From the NCBI RefSeq assembly GCF_002217285.1, contig NZ_MUGW01000002.1, forward strand, positions 186,001-250,000: a stretch of DNA of 64,000 bases, given 5' to 3'. Origin of the DNA: Flavobacterium hercynium (GTDB lineage: Bacteria > Bacteroidota > Bacteroidia > Flavobacteriales > Flavobacteriaceae). This document shows, piece after piece, positions 43,818 through 52,265 of the stretch (positions are counted from its first letter, which is position 1; each line of letters begins with the position of its first letter). Both the position numbers and the translations under genes were made by a program. A model generated the notes under the pieces. That model was not told the DNA's origin and did no database searches. It worked only from the letters and a program-made list of their open reading frames with translations.

Positions 43818-45083
43818 TTATTCTGATCGTAAAGCATCTACAGGCTTTACATTGATTGCGGTCTGAGCCGGAATAAATCCTGCCAGTAAACCTGATCCTA
43901 CTAATATTAATAAGGCAACAAAGACAACTCCTAAATCTACAGTCGGATTTGCAAACATGGTATTGCTATCCGCTGGCATACGATCCAGAACTGCGTTTAA
44001 AATGGCAATAAGCGAGGTCGCAAAAGCAATACCCAGCATCCCGGAAATAATGGTTAAAAAGATCGATTCAGACAAAATCTGACTGCGAATCGCTCCCGGA
44101 GTAGCTCCTAAAGCTCTTCTGATTCCGATTTCTTTGGTTCTCTCTTTTACTACAATCAACATGATATTTGAAATCCCAATAACACCGGAAATCAATACCA
44201 AAGTCCCAACGAAATAGGCTATAAGTTGTAAAATATTAAAAAGACTCTGAATCTTATTAAACTGCTCATACAAATCAAAATTCCCTACTGCTCTTTCGTC
44301 TGCCGGATTAATAGAATGCAGCAACTTTATATATTCTAAAATTTTAGGTTTTAAGGCTGTAATTGATTTATCATCCTGGGCAGTAATCGCCATCCATCCT
44401 ACTTTATCTCCATAATTAAAGGCTTGTTGAAAAGTGGTAAAAGGCATGAAGATATTTTTTTGCTCCTGCTCTGCGTTTCCGCCTTGTTGCTTTGAAGTAT
44501 ACACTCCAACAACCATAAAATTAATTCCATTTACTTTTATGTACGTTCCAACAGCTTCTTCTTCCTTGCCATAAAGTTCACTAATAACTCCTTTTCCAAT
44601 TACAACTACTTTTCGTCTCTCCAGAATATCCTGCTGATTCACAAAACGCCCTTTGATTATATTCATTGGTTGCTGCTTAATGAATTCCGGATAATCGCCG
44701 TAGATACTAAACGAAGATGTTTTTGTTCCTCGTACAACATTATTTGTCCCGTTAAAATCTCCCAGCTGATTACGCGGTGAAACATACAATAAATCCGGAA
44801 ATGCTTGTTTTAAAGCTGCTACATCACTATTTCTAAAATCAAATTTGCGAATTTTTGGTAAACCTTTATACGCTTTAGAAGTAGTTTGCGTCCACATAAA
44901 CATGGTGTTTGTAGCGAAACCATCAAAGCCTTTTTTCACTCCGTTTTCTAAACCTTTACTGGCTGCAAGCAAAATTACAAGAATGAATATTCCCCAAAAT
45001 ACACCAAATGCAGTTAAAACCGTCCTGAAAACGTTGGCTGTTAACGCCTGTAAAATTTCGTCCCAATTATCTTTACTAAACAT
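43818..45083 (-). CDS. ABC transporter permease, MacB/FtsX-type (second)
   Basis: A 421-residue permease of the MacB family. The N-terminal membrane helix (about 18-40) is followed by a periplasmic core domain (about 55-260) and three C-terminal membrane helices (about 278-300, 325-350, 380-405), with the coupling-helix sequence IVVKERTKEIGIRRALGATPGAI. It is 2 nt from the first permease and is likely to form a heterodimer with it, because one ATPase serves both. Confidence 0.92.
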   Translation of the reverse strand: MFSKDNWDEILQALTANVFRTVLTAFGVFWGIFILVILLAASKGLENGVKKGFDGFATNTMFMWTQTTSKAYKGLPKIRKFDFRNSDVAALKQAFPDLLYVSPRNQLGDFNGTNNVVRGTKTSSFSIYGDYPEFIKQQPMNIIKGRFVNQQDILERRKVVVIGKGVISELYGKEEEAVGTYIKVNGINFMVVGVYTSKQQGGNAEQEQKNIFMPFTTFQQAFNYGDKVGWMAITAQDDKSITALKPKILEYIKLLHSINPADERAVGNFDLYEQFNKIQSLFNILQLIAYFVGTLVLISGVIGISNIMLIVVKERTKEIGIRRALGATPGAIRSQILSESIFLTIISGMLGIAFATSLIAILNAVLDRMPADSNTMFANPTVDLGVVFVALLILVGSGLLAGFIPAQTAINVKPVDALRSE

Positions 45084-45085
45084 AA

Positions 45086-46330
45086 TTATTCGTCTCTAAG
45101 TGCTACAATAGGTTTAATTTTGGCTGCTCTGTATGCTGGAAAAAATCCTGCCAATGCACCTGCAAACACCAATATAATCAGCGTTGTCAAAGCGACACTA
45201 AAATCGACTTCGGGATTTCTAAAAAATTCACTCTGAACCATTGGGCCCACAAATTCCAGTAACAACAAACTTCCGAGCAAGCCCACAAAACCTGCTACAG
45301 TGGTAATAAATATAGACTCATGAAGAATCATTGAAATTATAGAAAAAGGCGAAGCTCCTAATGCTTTACGAATACCGATTTCTTTGGTTCTTTCTTTTAC
45401 AATGATGAGCATAATATTACTTACACCAACAACTCCGGCGATAATCGTAAAAATACCTACCCACCAAAAAAACAATCGGATGAATAGATTTAAATCGTAA
45501 ACTTGCTTGGCATCTTCCACTGAATTATACAGTCCAATACCTCCATCGTCATTGGGAGCTACAATATTTTTACTCTTCAATAATTCTTTTAAATCCTGCG
45601 TGAATTTTCTGGATTGCGCCAAAGCTTCATCGTAATCATCGGTTTTATTTAAAGTAAAAAACAGATTACTGATCTTATCTCCGCCTCCAAACGTCTTTTG
45701 AACAGTCGTTCTTGGCAAATACGCTCTGGCTTCTTCTCTTTCTCCTCCCGGATCAGTAAAAACACCAATTACCTTAAAACTAATATTACTGATTTGAATT
45801 TCTTGTCCAATCGCATCTTTATCCTTAAAAAGATCCGTTTTTATTTTCATCCCAATCGTAGCCACTTTTTCGTTATTTTCTAAATCTTTATAATTCACAA
45901 AACGACCGCTTACGACTGCTACATTTTCTATGATCGAATAATCCGGATCAACACCTCTGTATTGATAACTTCCTGATTCTTTACCATAAGAAAATTGAGC
46001 TCCCCAAAAATTATATGTAGATGCTTTACTGGCTAGTTTATCATCAAATTTTTGAACTGCCTGCGTGTAGTCACTATTACGAAACTGAATTTGTCTTCCA
46101 GGATTAAGACCTTTATATTCTTTTGTAGTCGTTCCGGACCAAACTTCGATAATACCGGCAGCATCTCTTTCGAATTGTTTTTCAATTCCATTTTGAAGTC
46201 CTTTACCGGCACCCAGCAAAATCACCAAAATAAAAATCCCTGAAGCCACAGAAACTCCAGTAAGAAAAGTTCTTAATTTGTTTTTTGCAATTGCTTCAAA
46301 AATTTCCTGCCAACGTTCGATATTAAACAT
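45086..46330 (-). CDS. ABC transporter permease, MacB/FtsX-type (first)
   Basis: A 414-residue paralogue of the next permease, same layout with IVKERTKEIGIRKALGASPFS near residue 325. The periplasmic domain differs strongly from the partner's (many Gly/Asp stretches), as in heterodimers with separate substrate contacts. It overlaps the ATPase gene by 8 nt, showing translational coupling. Confidence 0.92.
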   Translation of the reverse strand: MFNIERWQEIFEAIAKNKLRTFLTGVSVASGIFILVILLGAGKGLQNGIEKQFERDAAGIIEVWSGTTTKEYKGLNPGRQIQFRNSDYTQAVQKFDDKLASKASTYNFWGAQFSYGKESGSYQYRGVDPDYSIIENVAVVSGRFVNYKDLENNEKVATIGMKIKTDLFKDKDAIGQEIQISNISFKVIGVFTDPGGEREEARAYLPRTTVQKTFGGGDKISNLFFTLNKTDDYDEALAQSRKFTQDLKELLKSKNIVAPNDDGGIGLYNSVEDAKQVYDLNLFIRLFFWWVGIFTIIAGVVGVSNIMLIIVKERTKEIGIRKALGASPFSIISMILHESIFITTVAGFVGLLGSLLLLEFVGPMVQSEFFRNPEVDFSVALTTLIILVFAGALAGFFPAYRAAKIKPIVALRDE

Positions 46331-47024
46331 AAGATGAAGCTCTAACTTGTTCTACCATTTTATCATCGATAATTAATCCGTCTTTCAGGACTACGTTTCT
46401 TTTGCACATTGCAGCAATATCCGGTTCGTGGGTAACAATGAGAATGGTTTTTCCTTCGTCATTAATCCCCTGAATAAGTTCCATTACCTCATAAGAAGTT
46501 TTAGTATCCAAAGCTCCTGTTGGCTCATCTGCCAGTAAAACTTTTGGATTAGATGCTAAAGCTCTTGCAATTGCCACACGTTGTTTCTGACCTCCTGAAA
46601 GTTCATTTGGTAAGTGGTGTGAGTGTGTCCCCAAACCTACTTTTTCCAAATATTTCATAGCGATCTCGTAACGTTCTTTTCGTTTTATACCCTGATAATA
46701 CAATGGCATAGCGACGTTATCAAGTGCTGTTTTATAATTTATCAGATTGAAAGATTGAAATACAAATCCTAAAAACTTATTTCTGTATTTAGACGCTAAT
46801 GTCTCATTCAGTTTTTTAATAGGTGTTTTATCTAAAATATAGCTCCCGGAATCTGCTTCATCCAAAATTCCTAAAATATTAAGAAGTGTAGATTTTCCTG
46901 ATCCTGATGATCCCATAATAGCGACAAGTTCTCCTTCTTCAATATTAAAATTTATTCCTTTTAACACGTGCAATGTTGAACTTCCCATCTTGTAGGATTT
47001 ATGCAAATCTTTGATTTCGATCAT
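46323..47024 (-). CDS. ABC transporter ATP-binding protein, MacB/LolD-type
   Basis: A 233-residue ATPase with Walker A GSSGSGKST, Q-loop FQSFNL, signature LSGGQKQR, Walker B VLLADEPTGALD and switch His in IVTHEPDIA. First gene of the operon. It fits MacB-like and LolD-like exporters that use mechanotransmission rather than transport across the inner membrane. Confidence 0.95.
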   Translation of the reverse strand: MIEIKDLHKSYKMGSSTLHVLKGINFNIEEGELVAIMGSSGSGKSTLLNILGILDEADSGSYILDKTPIKKLNETLASKYRNKFLGFVFQSFNLINYKTALDNVAMPLYYQGIKRKERYEIAMKYLEKVGLGTHSHHLPNELSGGQKQRVAIARALASNPKVLLADEPTGALDTKTSYEVMELIQGINDEGKTILIVTHEPDIAAMCKRNVVLKDGLIIDDKMVEQVRASSYV

Positions 47025-47073
47025 GATATTGTTTACTTTTTACGACAATACTAATTCTTTCTTTACGCTATTA

Positions 47074-47100
47074 TGGCAATAAAATGCCAATATAATTGCC
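47074..47100. promoter_or_regulatory. Inverted GGCAAT/TGCC motif upstream of the export operon
   Basis: GGCAAT, TGCCAAT and ATTGCC lie in 27 nt, forming overlapping inverted repeats. They cover a possible -33 TTG of a minus-strand promoter with a TAGTATTG -7 box (47046-47053, one mismatch), so an operator is possible. Confidence 0.35.
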
Positions 47101-47199
47101 TAACTATTCCAATAAGACTCAATTTAATATGAATTGTTACACTTTTTTAAGATAATATATTTGTTTTGTTAATTTTGCAGCACTTTTAAACCCCTAAAC

Positions 47200-48606
47200 A
47201 TGAAATTTTTTTCAACACTTTCTTTGGTTATCGTGCTTACCGCGCTTTTTAGCTGTTCAACCTCTAAAAAATTAGAAACGTTAAAGCCGGAACCGGACGA
47301 TGCGAGTCCGTTAGTTTATGATGCCACACCATCTTTTATAAACTTACCAATTACCGTAAAACTTCGTGATATTGAAAACCAGACCAATACACTGTTAAAC
47401 GGATTAATTTTTGAAGACAATAATATTGAAGACGATGATATCGAAATCAAAATATGGAAACAAGCTCCTATCAAAATTCAAAATGATCCTGCTCATCCGA
47501 ATAAAAAATTAAAAACCATTTTACCTCTAAAGGCAACTATCAAATATAGAATTGGAACAAAAAAACTTGGAGTAGAATTGTATGATACCAGAGAATTTAA
47601 TCTGAATGGGGTTATTACACTTTCAAGTGAAGTTACTTTATCGAATTGGAAAATGAGCACTAAAACCGAATTCAAATCACTTGACTGGAACGAAAGTCCG
47701 ACTATGAATGTTTTTGGAAAGAACATGCCTATTACGTACTTAGTAAATCCGGCGATTTCTATCTTTAAGTCTGACATCGAAAAAAGTATTGATACTGCTA
47801 TCGAAGAATCTATGGATTTCAAACCAAATGTTTTAGCGGCTTTAGAAAAAGTATGTACTCCTTTGAAAATGAACGATACGTATGAAACATGGCTAAGAAT
47901 TGTTCCTGTTGAAGTTTACTCAACTAATGCAAAACTTAAAAACGATCAGTTTTTATTAGACATGGGAATGAAGTGTAACATGGAAACTATTATTGGTAAA
48001 AAACCGGAATCGAAGTACAGCGCGAGCAAAATCGCTTTGAAGCCTGTTGCGAAGATTCCAAATCAAATCTCTGCAAATATTGCTGCGATTTCAACCTATG
48101 CTGATGCATCAAAAATTATGACTACCAATTTTGCGGGTCAGGAATTTGGCTCCGGAAATAAAAAAATTACGGTAAAAAATGTTGCGATCTGGCATAAAAA
48201 CGACAAAATGGTCATTGCTCTTGATGTATTAGGTTCTATCAACGGAACTTTATACTTAACCGGATTCCCACTATACAATCCGCAAACTAAAGAAATTTAT
48301 TTTGACAAGCTGGATTATGTATTAGATACCAAAAGCAAATTGATGAGAACTGCAAATTGGCTGGCACAAGGTTATATTCTTAAAAAAATGGAAGAAAGCT
48401 GTCGTTATTCTATACAAGCAAATTTAGAAGAAGGTAAAAAAAGTATGGCAGGTTACCTTAAAAATTATTCACCAATGTCAGGCGTGTTTATCAATGGAAA
48501 AATGGAAGATATTCAGTTTGATAAAATTCAATTGACCAATCAGGCTATTATCGCCTTTATAAAAATAAACGGAACGGTTAATGTTTCTATTGACGGTTTG
48601 AAATAA
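47200..48606 (+). CDS. DUF4403 family lipoprotein
   Basis: A 468-residue lipoprotein (lipobox LFSC near residue 19, then STSKKLETLKPEP) of the DUF4403 family, a Bacteroidota/Proteobacteria group of unknown function with a TULIP-like tubular fold suggested in some members; that is from general knowledge, not seen here. TAATTTTG at 47170-47177 is a likely -7 box. It is divergent from the export operon and convergent with the CxxC mini-protein gene. Confidence 0.82.
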   Translation: MKFFSTLSLVIVLTALFSCSTSKKLETLKPEPDDASPLVYDATPSFINLPITVKLRDIENQTNTLLNGLIFEDNNIEDDDIEIKIWKQAPIKIQNDPAHPNKKLKTILPLKATIKYRIGTKKLGVELYDTREFNLNGVITLSSEVTLSNWKMSTKTEFKSLDWNESPTMNVFGKNMPITYLVNPAISIFKSDIEKSIDTAIEESMDFKPNVLAALEKVCTPLKMNDTYETWLRIVPVEVYSTNAKLKNDQFLLDMGMKCNMETIIGKKPESKYSASKIALKPVAKIPNQISANIAAISTYADASKIMTTNFAGQEFGSGNKKITVKNVAIWHKNDKMVIALDVLGSINGTLYLTGFPLYNPQTKEIYFDKLDYVLDTKSKLMRTANWLAQGYILKKMEESCRYSIQANLEEGKKSMAGYLKNYSPMSGVFINGKMEDIQFDKIQLTNQAIIAFIKINGTVNVSIDGLK

Positions 48607-48624
48607 CAATTGAGTACAATGCAA

Positions 48625-48657
48625 AAAAAAGCAGAATAATAGTTATTCTGCTTTTTT
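48625..48657. terminator. Bidirectional terminator overlapping a coding end
   Basis: Perfect 15-bp arms AAAAAAGCAGAATAA / TTATTCTGCTTTTTT with a 3-nt loop. The right arm includes the stop codon and last Lys/Glu codons of the gene at 48643-48900. Serves both convergent genes. Confidence 0.88.
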
Positions 48658-48900
48658 CTTTTTCGATTGGTACATTCTATAAATCAAGACTCCAATTACT
48701 GCAACGAGTAAATAGGGAATAACCATTAAATAAACAATTCCATCATTTACAGCTTCTGCTTTTTTAGTATTAGAATCTCCTGCAAGGGCTGCACGACACA
48801 TCGCGCATTGTGCATTTGAAGAAATTCCAATTAAAAAAATACAAATCCCAAAAAATATTTTTTGGAATTTGCTATTTGTTATTTTATTCTTAGTAAACAT
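48643..48900 (-). CDS. Small CxxC membrane protein of the oxidase cluster
   Basis: An 85-residue protein with an N-terminal hydrophobic helix (about 14-30), then QCAMCRAALAG (Cys pair near 32-35) on what would be the periplasmic side, and a second helix (about 51-75) and a lysine-rich end. I do not know a named family. It overlaps the DUF420 gene by 11 nt. A role in copper or heme handling for the oxidase is an inference from place and the Cys pair. Confidence 0.6.
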   Translation of the reverse strand: MFTKNKITNSKFQKIFFGICIFLIGISSNAQCAMCRAALAGDSNTKKAEAVNDGIVYLMVIPYLLVAVIGVLIYRMYQSKKKKAE

Positions 48901-49432
48901 AGTACGGAGATATCATTAAATATACTATAACACCTGTTACAGCAACATATAACCAAAGCGGGAATGTAATTTTCGCTATTTTTCTATGTCTGTCAAAACG
49001 CTCTGCTAATGCTCTTACATAGGTAATTAGCACTAAAGGAATAATTGCAATAGACAATAAAATGTGTGTAATCAAAATAATGAAGTACACATAACGTATC
49101 GCTCCTTCTCCACCAAACTTCGTAGAATCAGAAGTCATGTGATAGGCTACATACATCACCAAAAAGGCAACTGAAAGCGCAATAGCAAAAGTCATTAAAC
49201 GTTCATGAAGTTTTTGATTTCCTTTTTTAATCGCCAATACTGCCCAAACCAAAACAATTGCTGTAATACCATTTGTGGTAGCATAAATTGGAGGCAAAAA
49301 TGAAAGTGGCTCTACATCAATACCAAAATCTTTAAGCTTAATTCCGAATAAGATTGCTACTACAACCGGAATTATAATTGAAACTGCAATAATGTATTTG
49401 CTATATTTTTTTTCTAATGAATGATCTTCCAT
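48890..49432 (-). CDS. DUF420 membrane protein (CtaM-like)
   Basis: A 180-residue protein with five membrane segments and conserved His residues (KLHERLMTFA, YHMTS, THILLS). DUF420 includes Bacillus CtaM, needed for activity of caa3-type oxidase, so a role in cytochrome oxidase maturation is expected. It starts 1 nt after the SCO gene stop and ends in overlap with the CxxC gene. Confidence 0.85.
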   Translation of the reverse strand: MEDHSLEKKYSKYIIAVSIIIPVVVAILFGIKLKDFGIDVEPLSFLPPIYATTNGITAIVLVWAVLAIKKGNQKLHERLMTFAIALSVAFLVMYVAYHMTSDSTKFGGEGAIRYVYFIILITHILLSIAIIPLVLITYVRALAERFDRHRKIAKITFPLWLYVAVTGVIVYLMISPYYVY

Positions 49433-49433
49433 T

Positions 49434-50123
49434 TTATTCTTCTAATAATATTTTAATGTCTTCCTGAATATCTCTAACTCCTTTTTTCTCTAATCCATCA
49501 TAATACAAAATTGGATTCCCAAATTCATCTTTTCTACAACGAATATTGCCTTCTTTGTCTATCAAAGCAAACAAACCAGAATGCTCAAAACCACCGTTTA
49601 CTTTGGCGTTTTCTCCTGCGTACAAATTAAATCCTTTGTTAGACAAGTTCATAATTGTAGCTTTATCACCAGTCAGAAAATTCCAGTTAGAAGATTTCAC
49701 TCCTAATAACTTCATGTGGTCTTTTAAAACCTGCGGTGTATCGTGAGATGGATCAATTGTTATGGAAACAATTCCGAAGTTAGGGTTTCCAAAGAAAGTC
49801 TTCTCGATCTCCAACATACTCAAATTCATTTTTGGGCAAATAGAAGGACAAGTTGTGAAGAAAAACTCCAGAATGTATACTTTCCCTTTATAACTTTCAT
49901 TAGAGATTGTCGCATTATCCTGATTTGTTAATTCAAACTTTGGTGCCGGTCCAATAGTTAAGAGCTTAGCATCTTCTTTTGAATTTTTAGAACCTACGTT
50001 ATCCAGACGATTTCCTTTAACAATATCTCCATTTTTTACCCTATCCACAATTTTAGGAATAGCATAAATCCCGAATATTAAAATGATAAAAGAAATTCCT
50101 ATATAAGATTTATTTTTGAACAT
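49434..50123 (-). CDS. SCO1/SenC copper chaperone
   Basis: A 229-residue membrane-anchored thioredoxin-fold protein with the copper-binding CPSICP motif and the distal His in EHSGLFALIDKEG. SCO proteins deliver copper to the CuA site of cytochrome c oxidase, or maintain its thiols. N-terminal helix about residues 6-24, the rest periplasmic. Downstream of a SCO-like gene without the motif, in the oxidase accessory block. Confidence 0.93.
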   Translation of the reverse strand: MFKNKSYIGISFIILIFGIYAIPKIVDRVKNGDIVKGNRLDNVGSKNSKEDAKLLTIGPAPKFELTNQDNATISNESYKGKVYILEFFFTTCPSICPKMNLSMLEIEKTFFGNPNFGIVSITIDPSHDTPQVLKDHMKLLGVKSSNWNFLTGDKATIMNLSNKGFNLYAGENAKVNGGFEHSGLFALIDKEGNIRCRKDEFGNPILYYDGLEKKGVRDIQEDIKILLEE

Positions 50124-50135
50124 TATAATTGCAAT

Positions 50136-50792
50136 TTAAAGTTGTTTTGTAGCGTTGTGGTTCTTCTTAAGAGCAGCACGATATTCATAAAGTATAATTT
50201 TGAAATCATCAAGCATATCATTGCTTAACTCAGAAGGATGAAAAGTATCATATCCTTCTTTATACTCTTCTTTTTTATCTTTATTTTCGCCTTTACGACC
50301 TCTTAAATTTCTTTCTTTGTCTACAATGTACACATATGAACTTCCAAGATTAGCATCTAACTTGCCTTTTAAATGCAATTGATCATAAAACGTTTTTATT
50401 TCTTCAGGAGAAGCGAATATAAAATTCCATCCGCTAACGTCTGTAAAAGGAGAAAGGGCATCTACTACTTTTTGAGCTTCCTGTTCTGTTCCAAGCGGAC
50501 AGATAATTACAAACTGAAGATCTTCGAACCCGTGGTAACGTTTGTATATTTTTTCATTTAGATTAAAGTAGTTCCCTCTGTTATCTAAAATCTTAGAACC
50601 TGCAAAACCTAAAACTGTTATTTTATTATCCAGAGTAAGCTTTTCGCCTTTTAATGATTTCCAATCACCAAAATCAGCGATTTTAGGTGTAATTGTTGGG
50701 AGTTTAGAAAAACTATTTACCCCTGAAGCAAAAAACAAATACGCTACGATTGGGAGAACAAAAAGTACAAATAGGACGATATTTTTTTTCAT
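50136..50792 (-). CDS. SCO-like protein lacking the CxxxC motif
   Basis: A 218-residue membrane-anchored protein with a thioredoxin-like core. VLGFAGSKILDNRG sits where SCO proteins have their Cys pair, so it cannot bind copper in the same way; VYIVDKERNLRGRKG matches the later strands. It probably derives from a SCO gene. TATTTTTG (50818-50825) gives it a promoter of its own, 26 nt upstream of the start, right after the oxidase operon terminator. Confidence 0.72.
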   Translation of the reverse strand: MKKNIVLFVLFVLPIVAYLFFASGVNSFSKLPTITPKIADFGDWKSLKGEKLTLDNKITVLGFAGSKILDNRGNYFNLNEKIYKRYHGFEDLQFVIICPLGTEQEAQKVVDALSPFTDVSGWNFIFASPEEIKTFYDQLHLKGKLDANLGSSYVYIVDKERNLRGRKGENKDKKEEYKEGYDTFHPSELSNDMLDDFKIILYEYRAALKKNHNATKQL

Positions 50793-50817
50793 TATTTGGA
50801 AGGTAGTTATTGAGGTA

Positions 50818-50825
50818 CAAAAATA
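50818..50825 (-). promoter_or_regulatory. -7 box of the SCO-like/SCO/DUF420 operon
   Basis: TATTTTTG on the minus strand, immediately downstream of the oxidase terminator hairpin. Confidence 0.5.
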
Positions 50826-50829
50826 AAAA

Positions 50830-50850
50830 AAGCTCCGTTAAACGGAGCTT
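50830..50850 (-). terminator. Terminator of the cyoE-COX operon
   Basis: Perfect 10-bp arms AAGCTCCGTT / AACGGAGCTT with a 1-nt loop on paper (3-4 nt in practice), A-rich on the plus side, so T-rich on the minus strand. Confidence 0.88.
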
Positions 50851-50870
50851 CTTTTTGAATTAATATCATG

Positions 50871-51221
50871 TTAAAAATTCCATTTAATAGTAGAATCTTT
50901 AAAAACCCCATAAATATAATGTCCTTCTACTAAAAGAATAAACAATAAATATATAACTAGGAAAACAACTGATGAAACAACAGACCATCTAAGGGCGCTT
51001 TTTTCACCTTCCATGTGCATAAATGCCCATACTATATAATACGCTTTGAAAATTGTCAAGATATAGAATATCCAGTTTAACAAATTCAAACCAATAAAAT
51101 GATTAAACTCCAGTGATGCTGGTTTGATAATACCAAGGATAACTTCTACTGTAGTTACTAATGATAATAATCCGAAAACAAACCAGATTCTTTTTGTATT
51201 TGATACGTGCTCGTGTGACAT
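50871..51221 (-). CDS. Cytochrome c oxidase subunit IV-like protein
   Basis: A 116-residue protein with three membrane segments (about 11-30, 45-65, 80-100) of the bacterial oxidase subunit IV (CtaF-like) family. It ends the operon cyoE - COX III - COX III - COX IV. It probably stabilises the CuA-binding core. Spacing to the larger subunit III is 18 nt. Confidence 0.85.
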   Translation of the reverse strand: MSHEHVSNTKRIWFVFGLLSLVTTVEVILGIIKPASLEFNHFIGLNLLNWIFYILTIFKAYYIVWAFMHMEGEKSALRWSVVSSVVFLVIYLLFILLVEGHYIYGVFKDSTIKWNF

Positions 51222-51239
51222 AATAATTAAAATCTAAAA

Positions 51240-52223
51240 TTAAACTAAGTAGAAAACTGTAAATACAAATACCCAAACTAAATCGACAAAGTGCCAGTAT
51301 AAACCAACTTTCTCTACCATTTCGTAGCTTCTTCTTTTCTCGTAAGTTCCTAATAATACATTAAAGAAAATAATGATATTAATGATAATACCTGATATTA
51401 CATGGAAACCGTGGAATCCAGTGATAAAGAAAAAGAAATCAGCGAATAATTTATTCCCGTACTCGTTTCTAATTAAGTTCGCTCCTTCAACAACATATTT
51501 TGCATCAGCTAAACGAGTTTCTGATTCAGCTCTCGATAAAACTGTTTTTTTCTTAGTTTCTGTAAGCTTCTCTGTTCTGATTAATAAATCAGGATGTGCT
51601 TTAAAACCAGCTTGTACTTCAGCTACAGTGTATGTTGGCAATGACTCAGCATCTTGCATAAACCATTTTGCTTTAGCTCTGCTAAGTGCTTCTCTTTGTT
51701 CCGGTAATTTTACAGCAAACTCTTCAAGAGCAACTCTCTTACCATCTTTATCAACAAATTGTAATAAGCTTCCTCCTTTTGTTTCAACCGCACCATATTC
51801 TCCTTTGATGAAGTTTTTCCATTCCCAAGCCTGAGACCCAACGAAAATGATACCTCCAATAATAGTTAAGAACATGTAGATCGCAACTTTTGTTTTCTTT
51901 AACTGATGACCTGCATCAACAGCCAAAACCATTGTTACAGATGAAAAGATCAAAATAAAAGTCATTAAGGCTACATAATACATTGGAGCCGGAACACCAT
52001 GCATAAACGGGAAGTGAGTAAACACTTCATCAGCCAAAGGCCATGTTTCAATAAATTTAAATCTTGAAAAGCCATAAGCCCCAAGGAATCCAGAGAATGT
52101 TAAAGCATCTGACACGATGAAAAACCACATCATCATTTTACCATAACTTGCTCCTAATGGCTGGATATCGCCGCCTCCCCAAGTTTTTTCTTCGTTATTT
52201 GCAGTTGTAACTGTCGTTTCCAT
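51240..52223 (-). CDS. Cytochrome c oxidase subunit III with a soluble insertion
   Basis: A 327-residue heme-copper oxidase subunit III. Membrane segments flank a hydrophilic insertion of about 110 residues (about 145-255), rich in Lys/Glu/Ala and predicted to be helical, between WEWKNFIKGEYG and FFFFITGFHGFHV. Without it the protein has the usual size. Conserved GASYGKMMMWFFIVSDALTFSG and FHGFHVISG match the family. The catalytic subunits I and II are not in the window. Confidence 0.92.
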   Translation of the reverse strand: METTVTTANNEEKTWGGGDIQPLGASYGKMMMWFFIVSDALTFSGFLGAYGFSRFKFIETWPLADEVFTHFPFMHGVPAPMYYVALMTFILIFSSVTMVLAVDAGHQLKKTKVAIYMFLTIIGGIIFVGSQAWEWKNFIKGEYGAVETKGGSLLQFVDKDGKRVALEEFAVKLPEQREALSRAKAKWFMQDAESLPTYTVAEVQAGFKAHPDLLIRTEKLTETKKKTVLSRAESETRLADAKYVVEGANLIRNEYGNKLFADFFFFITGFHGFHVISGIIINIIIFFNVLLGTYEKRRSYEMVEKVGLYWHFVDLVWVFVFTVFYLV

Positions 52224-52265
52224 AAAAGATATTCGTTAAAAAGTTCCCAAATTTACGTTTTTTTC

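Noticed and set aside
51373..51834. Plus-strand frame of 153 residues across the COX III insertion
   Set aside because: Antisense shadow of the helical, Lys/Glu-rich insertion; no domain and no promoter.
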